This document shows, piece by piece, positions 1-7,929 of a stretch of DNA of 29,074 bases. A model generated the notes under the pieces. That model saw nothing but the letters and a program-made list of their open reading frames with translations, had not been told where the DNA came from and did not search any database. The stretch comes from Cryomorphaceae bacterium (GTDB lineage: Bacteria > Bacteroidota > Bacteroidia > Flavobacteriales > BACL11). Every line of letters starts with the position of its first letter. Within the stretch, counting starts at the first letter, position 1. A program made the translations under genes and the position numbers. Location of the stretch: NCBI GenBank assembly GCA_014384505.1, contig JACNFT010000100.1:1-29074 (forward strand), in the 5' to 3' direction.

Positions 1-48
1 TATACTGCTGAATTACCTTTAGCACAAGGAATTAAATTTGATTTGTAA
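1..48 (+). CDS. C-terminal end of an upstream gene (partial)
   Basis: An open frame enters from the left edge and ends at a TAA at 46-48, giving the last 15 residues YTAELPLAQGIKFDL. A strong terminator hairpin follows about 30 bases later, which supports a genuine gene end. The piece is too short to assign a family. Confidence 0.55.
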   Translation, partial: YTAELPLAQGIKFDL

Positions 49-80
49 TATTATAATCAACTAATTTTTCTACAAAATAA

Positions 81-108
81 AAACCCGCTCGTTGAGTGGG
101 TTTTTTTT
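81..108 (+). terminator. Rho-independent terminator
   Basis: A 10-base-pair stem (81-90 with 94-103, one G-T wobble) closes a three-base loop and runs into eight T residues (101-108). It ends the transcript of the partial gene to its left and lies just ahead of the PETase-like pseudogene. Confidence 0.85.
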
Positions 109-109
109 A

Positions 110-117
110 TATTTTTG
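110..117 (+). promoter_or_regulatory. Possible -7 promoter element (TAnnTTTG)
   Basis: TATTTTTG matches the Bacteroidota -7 consensus TAnnTTTG and sits five bases before the ATG at 122, so a transcript from it would have almost no leader. No -33 TTG lies at the expected distance, and the site overlaps the edge of the terminator T-tract, so this may be chance in AT-rich DNA. Confidence 0.25.
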
Positions 118-121
118 GTAA

Positions 122-1228
122 ATGATTATTTCTAGAAATTATATTATACAACTCTTATTAATAATTCCTGTTTTTTCTTTTGGTCAAACTAATTCGGATT
201 GTAGTGATGTAACCACCTCTTCAGCAACAGCTAATGGTAGTTATACTGTAAATTCTTATGTAGAAAGTGACGGGATAAGGGATGGGGATGATTATGATGA
301 ATCAACAATCTATTACCCCCAAAACACTGCTGGTTTATTACCTAGTATTGTTATTATTCCAGGTTACGCTAACCCACAATTAAGTATTCAAGCTTAGGGT
401 CCTTTTTTAGCTTCTCATGGTATTGTTACTATGACTATTGGAACTAATAGTATTTTTGATGAGGTGATGGATAGAAAAAAAGCCCTTCAAGATGCATTAA
501 TTAGCTTAAAAGCTGAACAATCTAGAGTTACCTCCCCTTTGTTTAATAAGTTAGACACTAATCTTATTGCTCTTGGTGGATGGTCAATGGGTGGTGGTGG
601 CGCCCAACTGGTTGCTGTTGAAAACCCTAATATAAAAGCTATCCTTGCTTTCTGCCCTTGGATTGATCCGGCGGTTGTTTCTCCTACTCTATTAAATCAC
701 AACACGCCAATTCTCATTTTTAGTGGCTAAATTGATGTTGTAGCTCCGCCAGGTGTTCATGCTGACGTACAGTACAATTACACTCCAAATTCTACAAAAA
801 AACTTAAATATGAGGTTTTAGGTGGTGGACACTCAATTGCAAACACTCCTTTGGGTGGATTGGGTGAGGTGGGAAGAATGGGGGTTTCTTGGTTAAATAA
901 ATATCTAGTTAATGATAGTTGTTATTGTCCTTTATTGTTAGATATTCCAACTACAGCATCCGATTATGGAACTAATATAACTTGCCCTACTCCAACTAGT
1001 ATTGTTGATTATACTAATGATTTAATTGTTTATCCTAACCCGGCAAAAAATACAATTACCTTAAAAGGAATATTAAACAAAAACAATAATTATAAAATTA
1101 TAAGTATTGATGGTAGGTTGTTAAAAAATGAAATATTAAATACTTCTAATATTGATATTTCTGATTTAAAAAAAGGTATTTATTTTTTAGAATATGAAAA
1201 TCAGAAAAGAAAAATAATTAAAAACTAG
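122..1228 (+). pseudogene. PETase-like polyester hydrolase with T9SS sorting domain, two in-frame stops
   Basis: One continuous 369-codon frame is interrupted by TAG (395-397, codon 92) and TAA (728-730, codon 203), with no frameshift. Read through, it is an alpha/beta hydrolase of the PETase/cutinase type: a signal peptide (MIISRNYIIQLLLIIPVFSFG), the oxyanion segment GYANPQ, the nucleophile elbow GWSMGGGG (Ser155), Asp205 in IDVVAP and His237 in GGGHS. It ends in a T9SS type A sorting domain from about codon 302 (YPNPAKN ... LKKGIYFLEYE). Against Ideonella PETase the first stop falls on the conserved Trp of the segment WGPxLASHG, so TGG became TAG. The second falls beside the catalytic Asp, where GAA or CAA became TAA. 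The cysteine pair (203/239) special to Ideonella PETase is absent. Known Bacteroidota PET hydrolases (PET27, PET30) also carry this sorting tail. The stop codon overlaps that of the convergent peptidase gene. As written it cannot yield a full enzyme; recent decay or base-call error are both possible. Confidence 0.85.
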
Positions 1229-2289
1229 TTTTCGTTTTTATCCACTACAATTCTCTCATCTCTATTAGCAAGCTCCCAGGCGGTTAAAAAAACCAAACGA
1301 GCAATGGTTTCTATTTTTTGAAAATTAATTTTTTCTATTGTATCTGTTGTTTTGTGGTAATCCTCATGTAACCCATTAAAATAGAAAATTACTGGTATAT
1401 TGTTTTTTGCAAAATTATAATGATCTGAACGGTAATAATATCTATTTGGGTCATCCTCTTTATTAAAAGTATAGTCTAATTCTAAACCAATATGTTGTTT
1501 GTTTACTTTTTCACTTATATCGTGAAGGTCTGTACTTAACATATCAGATCCTATTAAATATACGTAATTTGGATTATCTTTAAAATCTCCTATTCTACCA
1601 ATCATATCTATATTTAAATTAGCTACTGTGCTTTTTAATGGGTAAATAGGGTTTTCCGCATAATATTTGCTTCCCAACAAGCCTTTTTCTTCTCCCGAAA
1701 CTGTCATAATAAGAATGGATCTTCTTGGTCCATTTCCTGCTTTTTTAGCTAACATAAATGCTTCTGCTATTTCCATTGCAGCTACTGTTCCTGAGCCATC
1801 ATCATCCGCTCCGTTAAAAATTAAACTATCGTGTTTTCCTAAATGATCGTAGTGGGCCGTAATAATGATAAGCTCCTCTTTTAGGTCTGTTCCTTCAATA
1901 TAACCCAATACATTTTCACCTTTTATCTTCTTTTTATTGCCAAATATTTTTTTTACCAAACTCTGATCACAATCATCACACTTGCAAAGATGTTTTCCTG
2001 ATTTAACTTTAAATTTTTGATAATAGGTCTTTTTTTTATAGGGTGGTATACCTATATTTTTAAAATGGTTCATGATATAATCAGCTGCCATTTTCTGTCC
2101 TGGCTTACCGGTTTCCCTACCCTCTAAAGAGTCTGACGCTAGAATGTTAAGGTGTCTTTCTAGGTCTTCAACAAAAATTGTTTTTGAAAAATCTATGTTT
2201 TCTTTCCACACTTTTATCTCAATCAAAGGGAGGTCTTGCCCAAACAAAACCGCTGGCAGAAAAAAAAGTAGTAAAAAGTTTTTTTTCAT
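1225..2289 (-). CDS. Secreted M28-family zinc peptidase
   Basis: 354 residues, with a signal peptide (MKKNFLLLFFLPAVLFGQ) that would send it to the periplasm or outside. The M28 metal site is complete: His147 in AHYDHLG, the Asp cluster in GADDDGSG (161-167), the catalytic Glu pair in SGEEKG (200-201), Asp228 in NIDMIG and His312 in EDYHKTTD. M28 enzymes of this type remove amino acids from peptide N-termini using two zinc ions. Unusual is a Cys-rich insert at residues 100-108 (HLCKCDDCD), ahead of the first metal ligand. The gene follows rpiB by two bases and is probably co-transcribed with it. Exact substrate unknown. Confidence 0.9.
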   Translation of the reverse strand: MKKNFLLLFFLPAVLFGQDLPLIEIKVWKENIDFSKTIFVEDLERHLNILASDSLEGRETGKPGQKMAADYIMNHFKNIGIPPYKKKTYYQKFKVKSGKHLCKCDDCDQSLVKKIFGNKKKIKGENVLGYIEGTDLKEELIIITAHYDHLGKHDSLIFNGADDDGSGTVAAMEIAEAFMLAKKAGNGPRRSILIMTVSGEEKGLLGSKYYAENPIYPLKSTVANLNIDMIGRIGDFKDNPNYVYLIGSDMLSTDLHDISEKVNKQHIGLELDYTFNKEDDPNRYYYRSDHYNFAKNNIPVIFYFNGLHEDYHKTTDTIEKINFQKIETIARLVFLTAWELANRDERIVVDKNEN

Positions 2290-2291
2290 AT

Positions 2292-2720
2292 TTAAATTTT
2301 TATTTTATTTACTCTAATTTCGTGTCTTCCTCCTTCAAAATCTGTATTAAGAAAGGTGTCTATAATTTTTTCTACTTCTTCCCATTCTAAATGTCGAGCA
2401 GGCATAGTTAATACATTTGCATTGTTATGTAAGCGAGCTTGTTCTGCAATATGAGAATTCCAACAAAGTGCTGCCCGTATTCCTTGGTGTTTATTGGCAC
2501 TCATATTTATTCCATTACCGGTTCCACAAAATTGAATACCCAATTCATTTTCATTATTTTCAATACTTTCAGCTAGTTTATGTGCAAAATCTGGGTAATC
2601 TACACTCTCTAAAGAATAACAGCCATAGTCATTTATTTGATTACCTTTACTATATAAAAGTTCTTTTATTCTTTCTTTATAATCGAATCCTGCGTGATCA
2701 CATGCTAAACCTATTTTCAT
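2292..2720 (-). CDS. rpiB: Ribose-5-phosphate isomerase B
   Basis: 142 residues, the usual length for RpiB, a cytoplasmic enzyme that interconverts ribose-5-phosphate and ribulose-5-phosphate in the non-oxidative pentose phosphate pathway. Visible landmarks are DHAG (8-11), YPD (42-44), the active-site CGTGNG (65-70, with Cys65 as catalytic base), ANKHQGIRAA and the ending GGRHEIRVNKI. It belongs to the RpiB/LacAB fold, unrelated to RpiA. LacA or LacB is a possible alternative but unlikely as a single gene. The M28 peptidase follows by two bases. Upstream is the AT-rich gap, in which I could not place a promoter. Confidence 0.93.
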   Translation of the reverse strand: MKIGLACDHAGFDYKERIKELLYSKGNQINDYGCYSLESVDYPDFAHKLAESIENNENELGIQFCGTGNGINMSANKHQGIRAALCWNSHIAEQARLHNNANVLTMPARHLEWEEVEKIIDTFLNTDFEGGRHEIRVNKIKI

Positions 2721-3277
2721 TATTTTTTATTTTAACAGTCTGTTAATATTAATTATATTTAACCTAGCACAAATTTTTGAGTTATTAATAAATTGTGTTT
2801 TAAAATTGTTCATAAATTACTATTTAAAAATAATAACTTTTATTCAATATTTATTAAAAAAAACTAAGCTAATAACAAAAATCAAAGTCAATAAATTTTA
2901 TTGTTATTTGTGTTTTATTTTTAAGTATGCTTATTAACTTTATTTGATTGTAAATTTATAATTATTTATTAATATTTAATAGTTAACTAAGCTTATTAAC
3001 AAATTCTATTATTAGTTAATTAAAAAGGTAAATTATTGATTTATAAAACTTAAAAATTAACATTGTTATTTATTTATTGTTAGTTTATTTTAAAAAATAA
3101 TTAATCCTATTTTAATGTAAAATAATTATAAACCAAACTAACAACTTATATATATATATATCTTTCTTTCTTTTAATTTAAAATTAAATAATACTTATAT
3201 ATTATATAGTTATTGTTAACTCAATTTTTACTTTAAATAATTTTATATATTTTTAACCCTCAATAAAAATTATAACT
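2721..3277. other. AT-rich intergenic gap between divergent genes
   Basis: 557 bases with very few G or C residues lie between divergently transcribed rpiB and the large secreted protein gene. I see no open frame, RNA gene or convincing hairpin terminator. A perfect TAnnTTTG promoter element is not present on either strand. A TA-dinucleotide tract lies at 3147-3161. The sequence GCTTATTAAC occurs twice (near 2928 and 2990). The stretch must carry the promoters of both flanking genes, but they cannot be named from sequence. Confidence 0.6.
3147..3161. repeat. TA dinucleotide tract
   Basis: Fifteen bases of alternating T and A, about 115 bases upstream of the secreted protein's ATG. It could be a slippage-prone site that changes promoter spacing, but no promoter was identified around it. 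Confidence 0.6.
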
Positions 3278-5455
3278 ATGAAAAATATATTTACTTTATT
3301 AATTGGAACTTTAATTTTTTTCAATTCAAATGCACAAATAACTTGTGTAGATTCTACTTTAATGGATACAACAATTTGGTCTCCTTGTATTAGTCTTTAT
3401 AATCCAGTTTGCGGATGTGATGGAATTACTTATGATAATTATTGTTTTGCAGCATTATTAGGAGGAAATACCTCTTATACATCTGGTCCATGTTCTTCGA
3501 ATCCACCTCAAACAAGTATATGTGAAAATTTTGATTCATATCAAAATGGAAATCTTATTGCAGCTACTTCTTCTAATTGGGATCTTTGGCCTTCAGCAAC
3601 TGCTACTGATGTTAGTGTAACTAATTTATTATCTTCAAGCGGAAGTAATTCTTTATATTTATTCTCTGGTACTACTCAAGGTGCACAAGATATTATTTTA
3701 CCTTTCGGTACAGCTGCTCCATATGAATTAGGTGTTTTTGAATTTTCATCTATGATTTATGTTAATACAGGAACAGGAGCATACTTTAATTTTCAAGCAG
3801 AAAATATTCCAGGAAATGTATGGTCTTTAGATTGTAAAATGGATTTAGGTGCATTAGTTTTAGAAAATACAGGAAGTGGATTAAATTATTTAACAACTAC
3901 ATATCCAGAAGAAGTTTGGTTTGAGTTAAAATTAGTTTGTGATTTAACAAATAATAATTGGGAATTATTTTTAGATGGTAATAGTCAAGGAAGTTTTACC
4001 AATACAATAAATAAGATTGCATCCTTAAATTTATATCCAATTATAGGACATCAATTTTATGTAGATGATGTTTGTTGGTTATATACAGCACCAAATTTAG
4101 CAGATTTAAATGCTCAAACTATATTAGTAAATCCTATTACAGGTTTATCTGGACAAACTAGAAACCCTTCTATTAATATAAGAAATTTAGGTATATCTAA
4201 TATTACATCTTTTGATGTTGATTTTGAATATAATAGTATTACAATAACAGAAAATATTACGGGTGTAAATATGTTAACTCAAGATATTTATAACGTTAAT
4301 ATGATTAATGGAATAACATTAATAGGAGGAATAAATACAGGAACAGCAACTATTTATAACGTAAATGGATTAGGACCGGATAATGATATATCAGATGATG
4401 TTATGTCAATTCAAATAGAAGCTATTACCCCAGCTGCTGGAAAATTAGTAATAGGAGAAGAAGCAACAGGTACTTGGTGTGGTTGGTGTCCAAGAGGTGC
4501 TGTTGCTTTGAATTGGATGGATAAAGATTACGAAGGATATTGGCAGGGAATAGCAGTTCATAATGGTGATCCTATGACAAGTCTTGATTACGATAATGGA
4601 ATGGTTCCTTATATTTCTGGATACCCAAGTGGATTGGTTGATAGAGGTTCTGATATAGATCCTGGTGCATTTAAACAAGACTTTTTACAAAGAATTATTA
4701 TTGAGCCAAATGGAATTATAACAAATGGAGCTGAATTAAACGGAAATATATTAAAAGTATCTCTTACTGCTGAAATTCAAAATAATATCAATGGAAATTA
4801 TAAACTAGCATGTGTTTTGGTTGAAGATTCTGTTACAGGAAATAGCACTCAATATTATCAATCAAATTCATACAGTGGAGGAGCTTCAGGTTCTTTAATA
4901 GATGTAGATGGAACAGATTGGGCTAATATGCCATCGAATGTACCAGCTTCTCAAATGATTTATAGACATGTAGGAAGAAGTATTGCTCCATCTTTTGGAG
5001 GAGAACCTTTAAATTCAACCTCTCTTTTAGTGGGAGATACTGAAACTATTTGTTTTGAATTTATTTTAGATCCTTCTTGGGATCAATCACAAATTCATAT
5101 TGTAGGAATGTTTATTGATGATAATAATCAAATTGATAACGCATCTTCAACAGGAATTACAACAGCAATTAATACAGGATATACTCAGTGTGCTATAACT
5201 AGCTCAGGAATAGAGTTGAATGGGCTAAATAGAGTGAATATTTATCCAAATCCAGCAAGTGATAAAATTTATATTTCAAATTTAAAGGAAGATAATATAA
5301 CGACTAAGATATATGATATTAAAGGTAAATTAGTACTTGAAAATAAGGTTTCAAACAAAGAATATTTAAATATTTCAAAACTTTCTAAAGGAGTATATCA
5401 AATTAAATTTGAAGGTAGTGACTGGAATGAAGTAAGTAAATTAATTAAAGAATAA
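3278..5455 (+). CDS. Secreted Kazal-like / Omp28-like protein with T9SS sorting domain
   Basis: 725 residues. A signal peptide (1-20, ending SNAQ) is followed by a Kazal-type protease-inhibitor-like domain (about 23-72) with six cysteines at 23, 37, 45, 47, 56 and 72 around NPVCGCDGITYDNYC. Next is a beta-rich region (about 80-270) that looks like a concanavalin/LamG-type fold, then a spacer. An Omp28-like region with a thioredoxin-type CGWC motif (401-404) in GTWCGWCPRG comes after that. A T9SS type A sorting domain (about 651-725, IYPNPASD ... LSKGVYQIKFE) closes the protein, so it should be exported and attached outside the outer membrane. Its biochemical role is unknown. The Kazal part suggests protease inhibition and the CxxC part suggests thiol chemistry or a structural disulfide; both are inferences. 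Its stop codon directly abuts the convergent RNase R gene. It is intact, with a plain ATG start at the signal peptide. Confidence 0.85.
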   Translation: MKNIFTLLIGTLIFFNSNAQITCVDSTLMDTTIWSPCISLYNPVCGCDGITYDNYCFAALLGGNTSYTSGPCSSNPPQTSICENFDSYQNGNLIAATSSNWDLWPSATATDVSVTNLLSSSGSNSLYLFSGTTQGAQDIILPFGTAAPYELGVFEFSSMIYVNTGTGAYFNFQAENIPGNVWSLDCKMDLGALVLENTGSGLNYLTTTYPEEVWFELKLVCDLTNNNWELFLDGNSQGSFTNTINKIASLNLYPIIGHQFYVDDVCWLYTAPNLADLNAQTILVNPITGLSGQTRNPSINIRNLGISNITSFDVDFEYNSITITENITGVNMLTQDIYNVNMINGITLIGGINTGTATIYNVNGLGPDNDISDDVMSIQIEAITPAAGKLVIGEEATGTWCGWCPRGAVALNWMDKDYEGYWQGIAVHNGDPMTSLDYDNGMVPYISGYPSGLVDRGSDIDPGAFKQDFLQRIIIEPNGIITNGAELNGNILKVSLTAEIQNNINGNYKLACVLVEDSVTGNSTQYYQSNSYSGGASGSLIDVDGTDWANMPSNVPASQMIYRHVGRSIAPSFGGEPLNSTSLLVGDTETICFEFILDPSWDQSQIHIVGMFIDDNNQIDNASSTGITTAINTGYTQCAITSSGIELNGLNRVNIYPNPASDKIYISNLKEDNITTKIYDIKGKLVLENKVSNKEYLNISKLSKGVYQIKFEGSDWNEVSKLIKE

Positions 5456-7588
5456 TTAAACTAAAATAAAGTCCATTTGCTTTCTTTCTAAGTCAGCTCT
5501 TTGAATTTTAATTTTAACTTTTTGCCCTAGTTGGTAGGTGGATTTTGTTCGGTATCCAATTAGGGCATATTTTTTTTCATCAAAAATATAATGATCATCT
5601 TTAATACTACTTACCTTAACTAAGCCCTCACATTTATTTTCAGTAATTTCAATATATAAACCCCACTCTGTAACTCCTGAAATTACACCATCATAAATAG
5701 ATCCAATTTTATTTTTTAAAAATTTAACCTGCATATATTTAATAGAATCACGCTCTGCCCTTGATGATACTTTTTCCATTTCAGAACAATGCCTGCATAT
5801 TTTTTCAATAGTTTCTTTATCCACCGAATTACCTCCATTAATATATTGTTCTAATAATCTATGGACAATCAAATCAGGATAACGCCTAATAGGTGATGTA
5901 AAATGGGAATAATAATCAAAAGCAAGTCCATAATGACCAATATTATCAGTGGTATAAATAGCTTTTGCCATTGAACGAATAGTTAAAGTTTCTACCATTT
6001 GTTGTTCATCTTTACCTTTAACATTTTTTAGTAAATTATTAAGGGAAGATGATAACTTAGGAGTAGAAGTATTATCAATAGAATGTCCGAATTTTTTAAC
6101 AATATTATTTAAAGTTGTTATTCTATCAACATCAGGAATATCATGAATTCTATACACAAAAGGTTTAGCTTCTTTTTTAGGAAACCCAATATGTTTAGCA
6201 ACTGTTTTGTTAGCTAACAACATAAATTCTTCAATTAAATGATTAGTGGATAAACTCTCTTTAAAATAAACATCAATAGGGTTATTATTTTTATCCAAAA
6301 TAAATTTTACTTCTGTACTTTCAAAATTTATAGAACCATTTTGTTGTCTTTTATCTCTTAATATTTTTGATAATTTATCGAGTAATAGCAGTTCAGTTAC
6401 TAATTTACCCTCTTTATTATCAATAACATCTTGTGCTGTTTGATAGGTAAAACGAACATCAGAATGAATAACCGTTTTTTTAATAGTGTAATCAAGCATA
6501 TTAGCTGATTCATCCATCTCAAAAAGTATAGAGTAGGATAAACGATCAACATTAGGCTTTAAAGAGCAGATGTTGTTTGAAAGTACTTCTGGAAGCATAG
6601 GAATCACTCTGTCCACCAGATAAACTGATGTAGCTCTTTCAGCAGCTTCTTTATCAATAACACCTCCCTTCTCTACATAGTGAGAAACATCAGCAATATG
6701 AACTCCAACCTCCCAATTTCCATTTTTTAGTTTTTTAACAGAAAGAGCATCATCAAAATCTTTTGCGTCTTTAGGGTCAATCGTAAAAGTGGTTGTTTTT
6801 CTTAAGTCTAGTCGCCTACTAATCCCTTCTTTTGAAATTTCTTCTGCTATTTTATTAGCTTCTTTTTCTACGTTATCATGAAATTTAGGAGAAAAACCAT
6901 AATCATATAAAATTGAATTTATTTCAGTATTATGATCATTAATTTCACCAATAACCCGTATTACTTTCCCAATAGGATTTTTATATTTTGAATCCCAACC
7001 CTCAATTTTTACGACTACTTTTTTGTTAAGATATTCCTTTTTTATTGTTTTAGGCGGTATAAATACATCAAAAGAAATTTTTCTATCATCAGTAATTAAA
7101 AAATAATTAGAAGAGGAGTCGTCTATTATACCAACAAATTCTTCTTTTCTTCTTTTTATAACTTTTATTACCTCTCCTTCTTGTTTGTTTTTTCTTTTTG
7201 GGAAAAGCAATACCTCAACCTCATCACCTGCTAATGAAAATTGAGCATATTCTTTTGGAATAAAAACTTCATTTTCTTCATCAATATTTGCGTAAGAACC
7301 TCTGCTAGTTGTGTTTTTTATATTTGTAATAAGGGTTGATGTTTTTTCTAATAACCGATAAGAACCTCTTTGTTCTTCAGTTAGTGTGCCGGAAATAACC
7401 ATTTCTTTTATTACATCAATAATTTGGATTTTTACACCCATTTCTGTTACCTTCAATATTTTAGAAACCTGCTTATAGTTTAGTTTTTTATTTGGATTTT
7501 CTCTAAAAACTAATAATATTATATCAAATAGTTTTGAGTTTGAAAACTCTCCTTTCCCGGATTTTTTGGTTCTTTTCTTTTTCTTCAT
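5456..7588 (-). CDS. rnr: Ribonuclease R
   Basis: 710 residues in the standard RNase R order: a winged-helix region (about 20-85), cold-shock domains (about 90-220), the RNB catalytic domain (from about 255) and a C-terminal S1 domain (about 625-710, GVISGVTEWGLYIEI). The Mg-binding acidic cluster is intact at Asp271, Asp277, Asp279 and Asp280 in DPKDAKDFDD. The enzyme degrades structured RNA from the 3' end, including rRNA and mRNA fragments, in the cytoplasm. It stands alone, diverging from a small lipoprotein with only 35 bases between them. A Lys-rich start (MKKKKRTKKSGKG) is normal for these proteins. Confidence 0.96.
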   Translation of the reverse strand: MKKKKRTKKSGKGEFSNSKLFDIILLVFRENPNKKLNYKQVSKILKVTEMGVKIQIIDVIKEMVISGTLTEEQRGSYRLLEKTSTLITNIKNTTSRGSYANIDEENEVFIPKEYAQFSLAGDEVEVLLFPKRKNKQEGEVIKVIKRRKEEFVGIIDDSSSNYFLITDDRKISFDVFIPPKTIKKEYLNKKVVVKIEGWDSKYKNPIGKVIRVIGEINDHNTEINSILYDYGFSPKFHDNVEKEANKIAEEISKEGISRRLDLRKTTTFTIDPKDAKDFDDALSVKKLKNGNWEVGVHIADVSHYVEKGGVIDKEAAERATSVYLVDRVIPMLPEVLSNNICSLKPNVDRLSYSILFEMDESANMLDYTIKKTVIHSDVRFTYQTAQDVIDNKEGKLVTELLLLDKLSKILRDKRQQNGSINFESTEVKFILDKNNNPIDVYFKESLSTNHLIEEFMLLANKTVAKHIGFPKKEAKPFVYRIHDIPDVDRITTLNNIVKKFGHSIDNTSTPKLSSSLNNLLKNVKGKDEQQMVETLTIRSMAKAIYTTDNIGHYGLAFDYYSHFTSPIRRYPDLIVHRLLEQYINGGNSVDKETIEKICRHCSEMEKVSSRAERDSIKYMQVKFLKNKIGSIYDGVISGVTEWGLYIEITENKCEGLVKVSSIKDDHYIFDEKKYALIGYRTKSTYQLGQKVKIKIQRADLERKQMDFILV

Positions 7589-7599
7589 AATGTAAGTAG

Positions 7600-7607
7600 C
7601 AAAAATA
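7600..7607 (-). promoter_or_regulatory. Possible -7 promoter element for rnr
   Basis: On the minus strand this reads TATTTTTG, a full match to TAnnTTTG, ending 11 bases before the rnr ATG. It lies in the 35-base gap shared with the divergent lipoprotein gene. No well-spaced -33 element is visible. It implies a very short leader. Confidence 0.35.
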
Positions 7608-7623
7608 TGTTTAATTTTACCAA

Positions 7624-7863
7624 GTGAGACTATTGAAAAGTAAACATATCATTATCTTATTGTTAAGTGTTGTTCTATTGAGTTCATGTAGAGCAAAAAA
7701 AACATTTAACGGGACAACCACCCTTCCTTGTTCTGATTACGAAAACTCATCCAAAACAAAAAAGAAATCTAAATGGAAGTTAGTGCTGTATAAGGATGGG
7801 AAAAAGTTAGGTAAAAAATCTAAAAAAGGAAGAAGTAGGTTGTTTAAGAAAAGGAAAGAGTAA
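7624..7863 (+). CDS. Small basic lipoprotein, function unknown
   Basis: 79 residues from a GTG start; the only nearby upstream ATG (7607) is out of frame. It has a lipoprotein signal with lipobox LLSSC (Cys22), so it is probably lipid-anchored in the envelope. After a short linker the last 37 residues are about half Lys or Arg (for example KTKKKSKWK and KKSKKGRSR). Such a tail could bind an acidic partner such as nucleic acid or polysaccharide, but this is a guess. I do not recognise a family. It diverges from rnr and is followed 66 bases later by the propeller protein. Confidence 0.6.
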   Translation: MRLLKSKHIIILLLSVVLLSSCRAKKTFNGTTTLPCSDYENSSKTKKKSKWKLVLYKDGKKLGKKSKKGRSRLFKKRKE

Positions 7864-7929
7864 TTAAAACGCTACTAGCGTAACTAATTCAATTTCTAAA
7901 TCGTTTATACTTTACAAGCATGAACAACA

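Noticed and set aside
122..1228. Whole-genome stop-codon reassignment to explain the broken hydrolase
   Set aside because: Two different stops (TAG and TAA) interrupt it, while both TAG and TAA clearly end normal-length genes throughout the window.
2417..2746. Plus-strand open frame opposite rpiB
   Set aside because: rpiB on the minus strand carries all family motifs; the opposite frame is rich in Tyr, His and Phe, as expected from an antisense shadow.
4445..4678. Minus-strand open frame inside the Kazal/Omp28 protein gene
   Set aside because: It lies opposite the well-supported Omp28-like coding region and has no recognisable protein features.
7861..7890. Small hairpin CGCT-ACT-AGCG after the basic lipoprotein gene
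   Set aside because: The stem is only four base pairs and no T-run follows, so a terminator is not supported.
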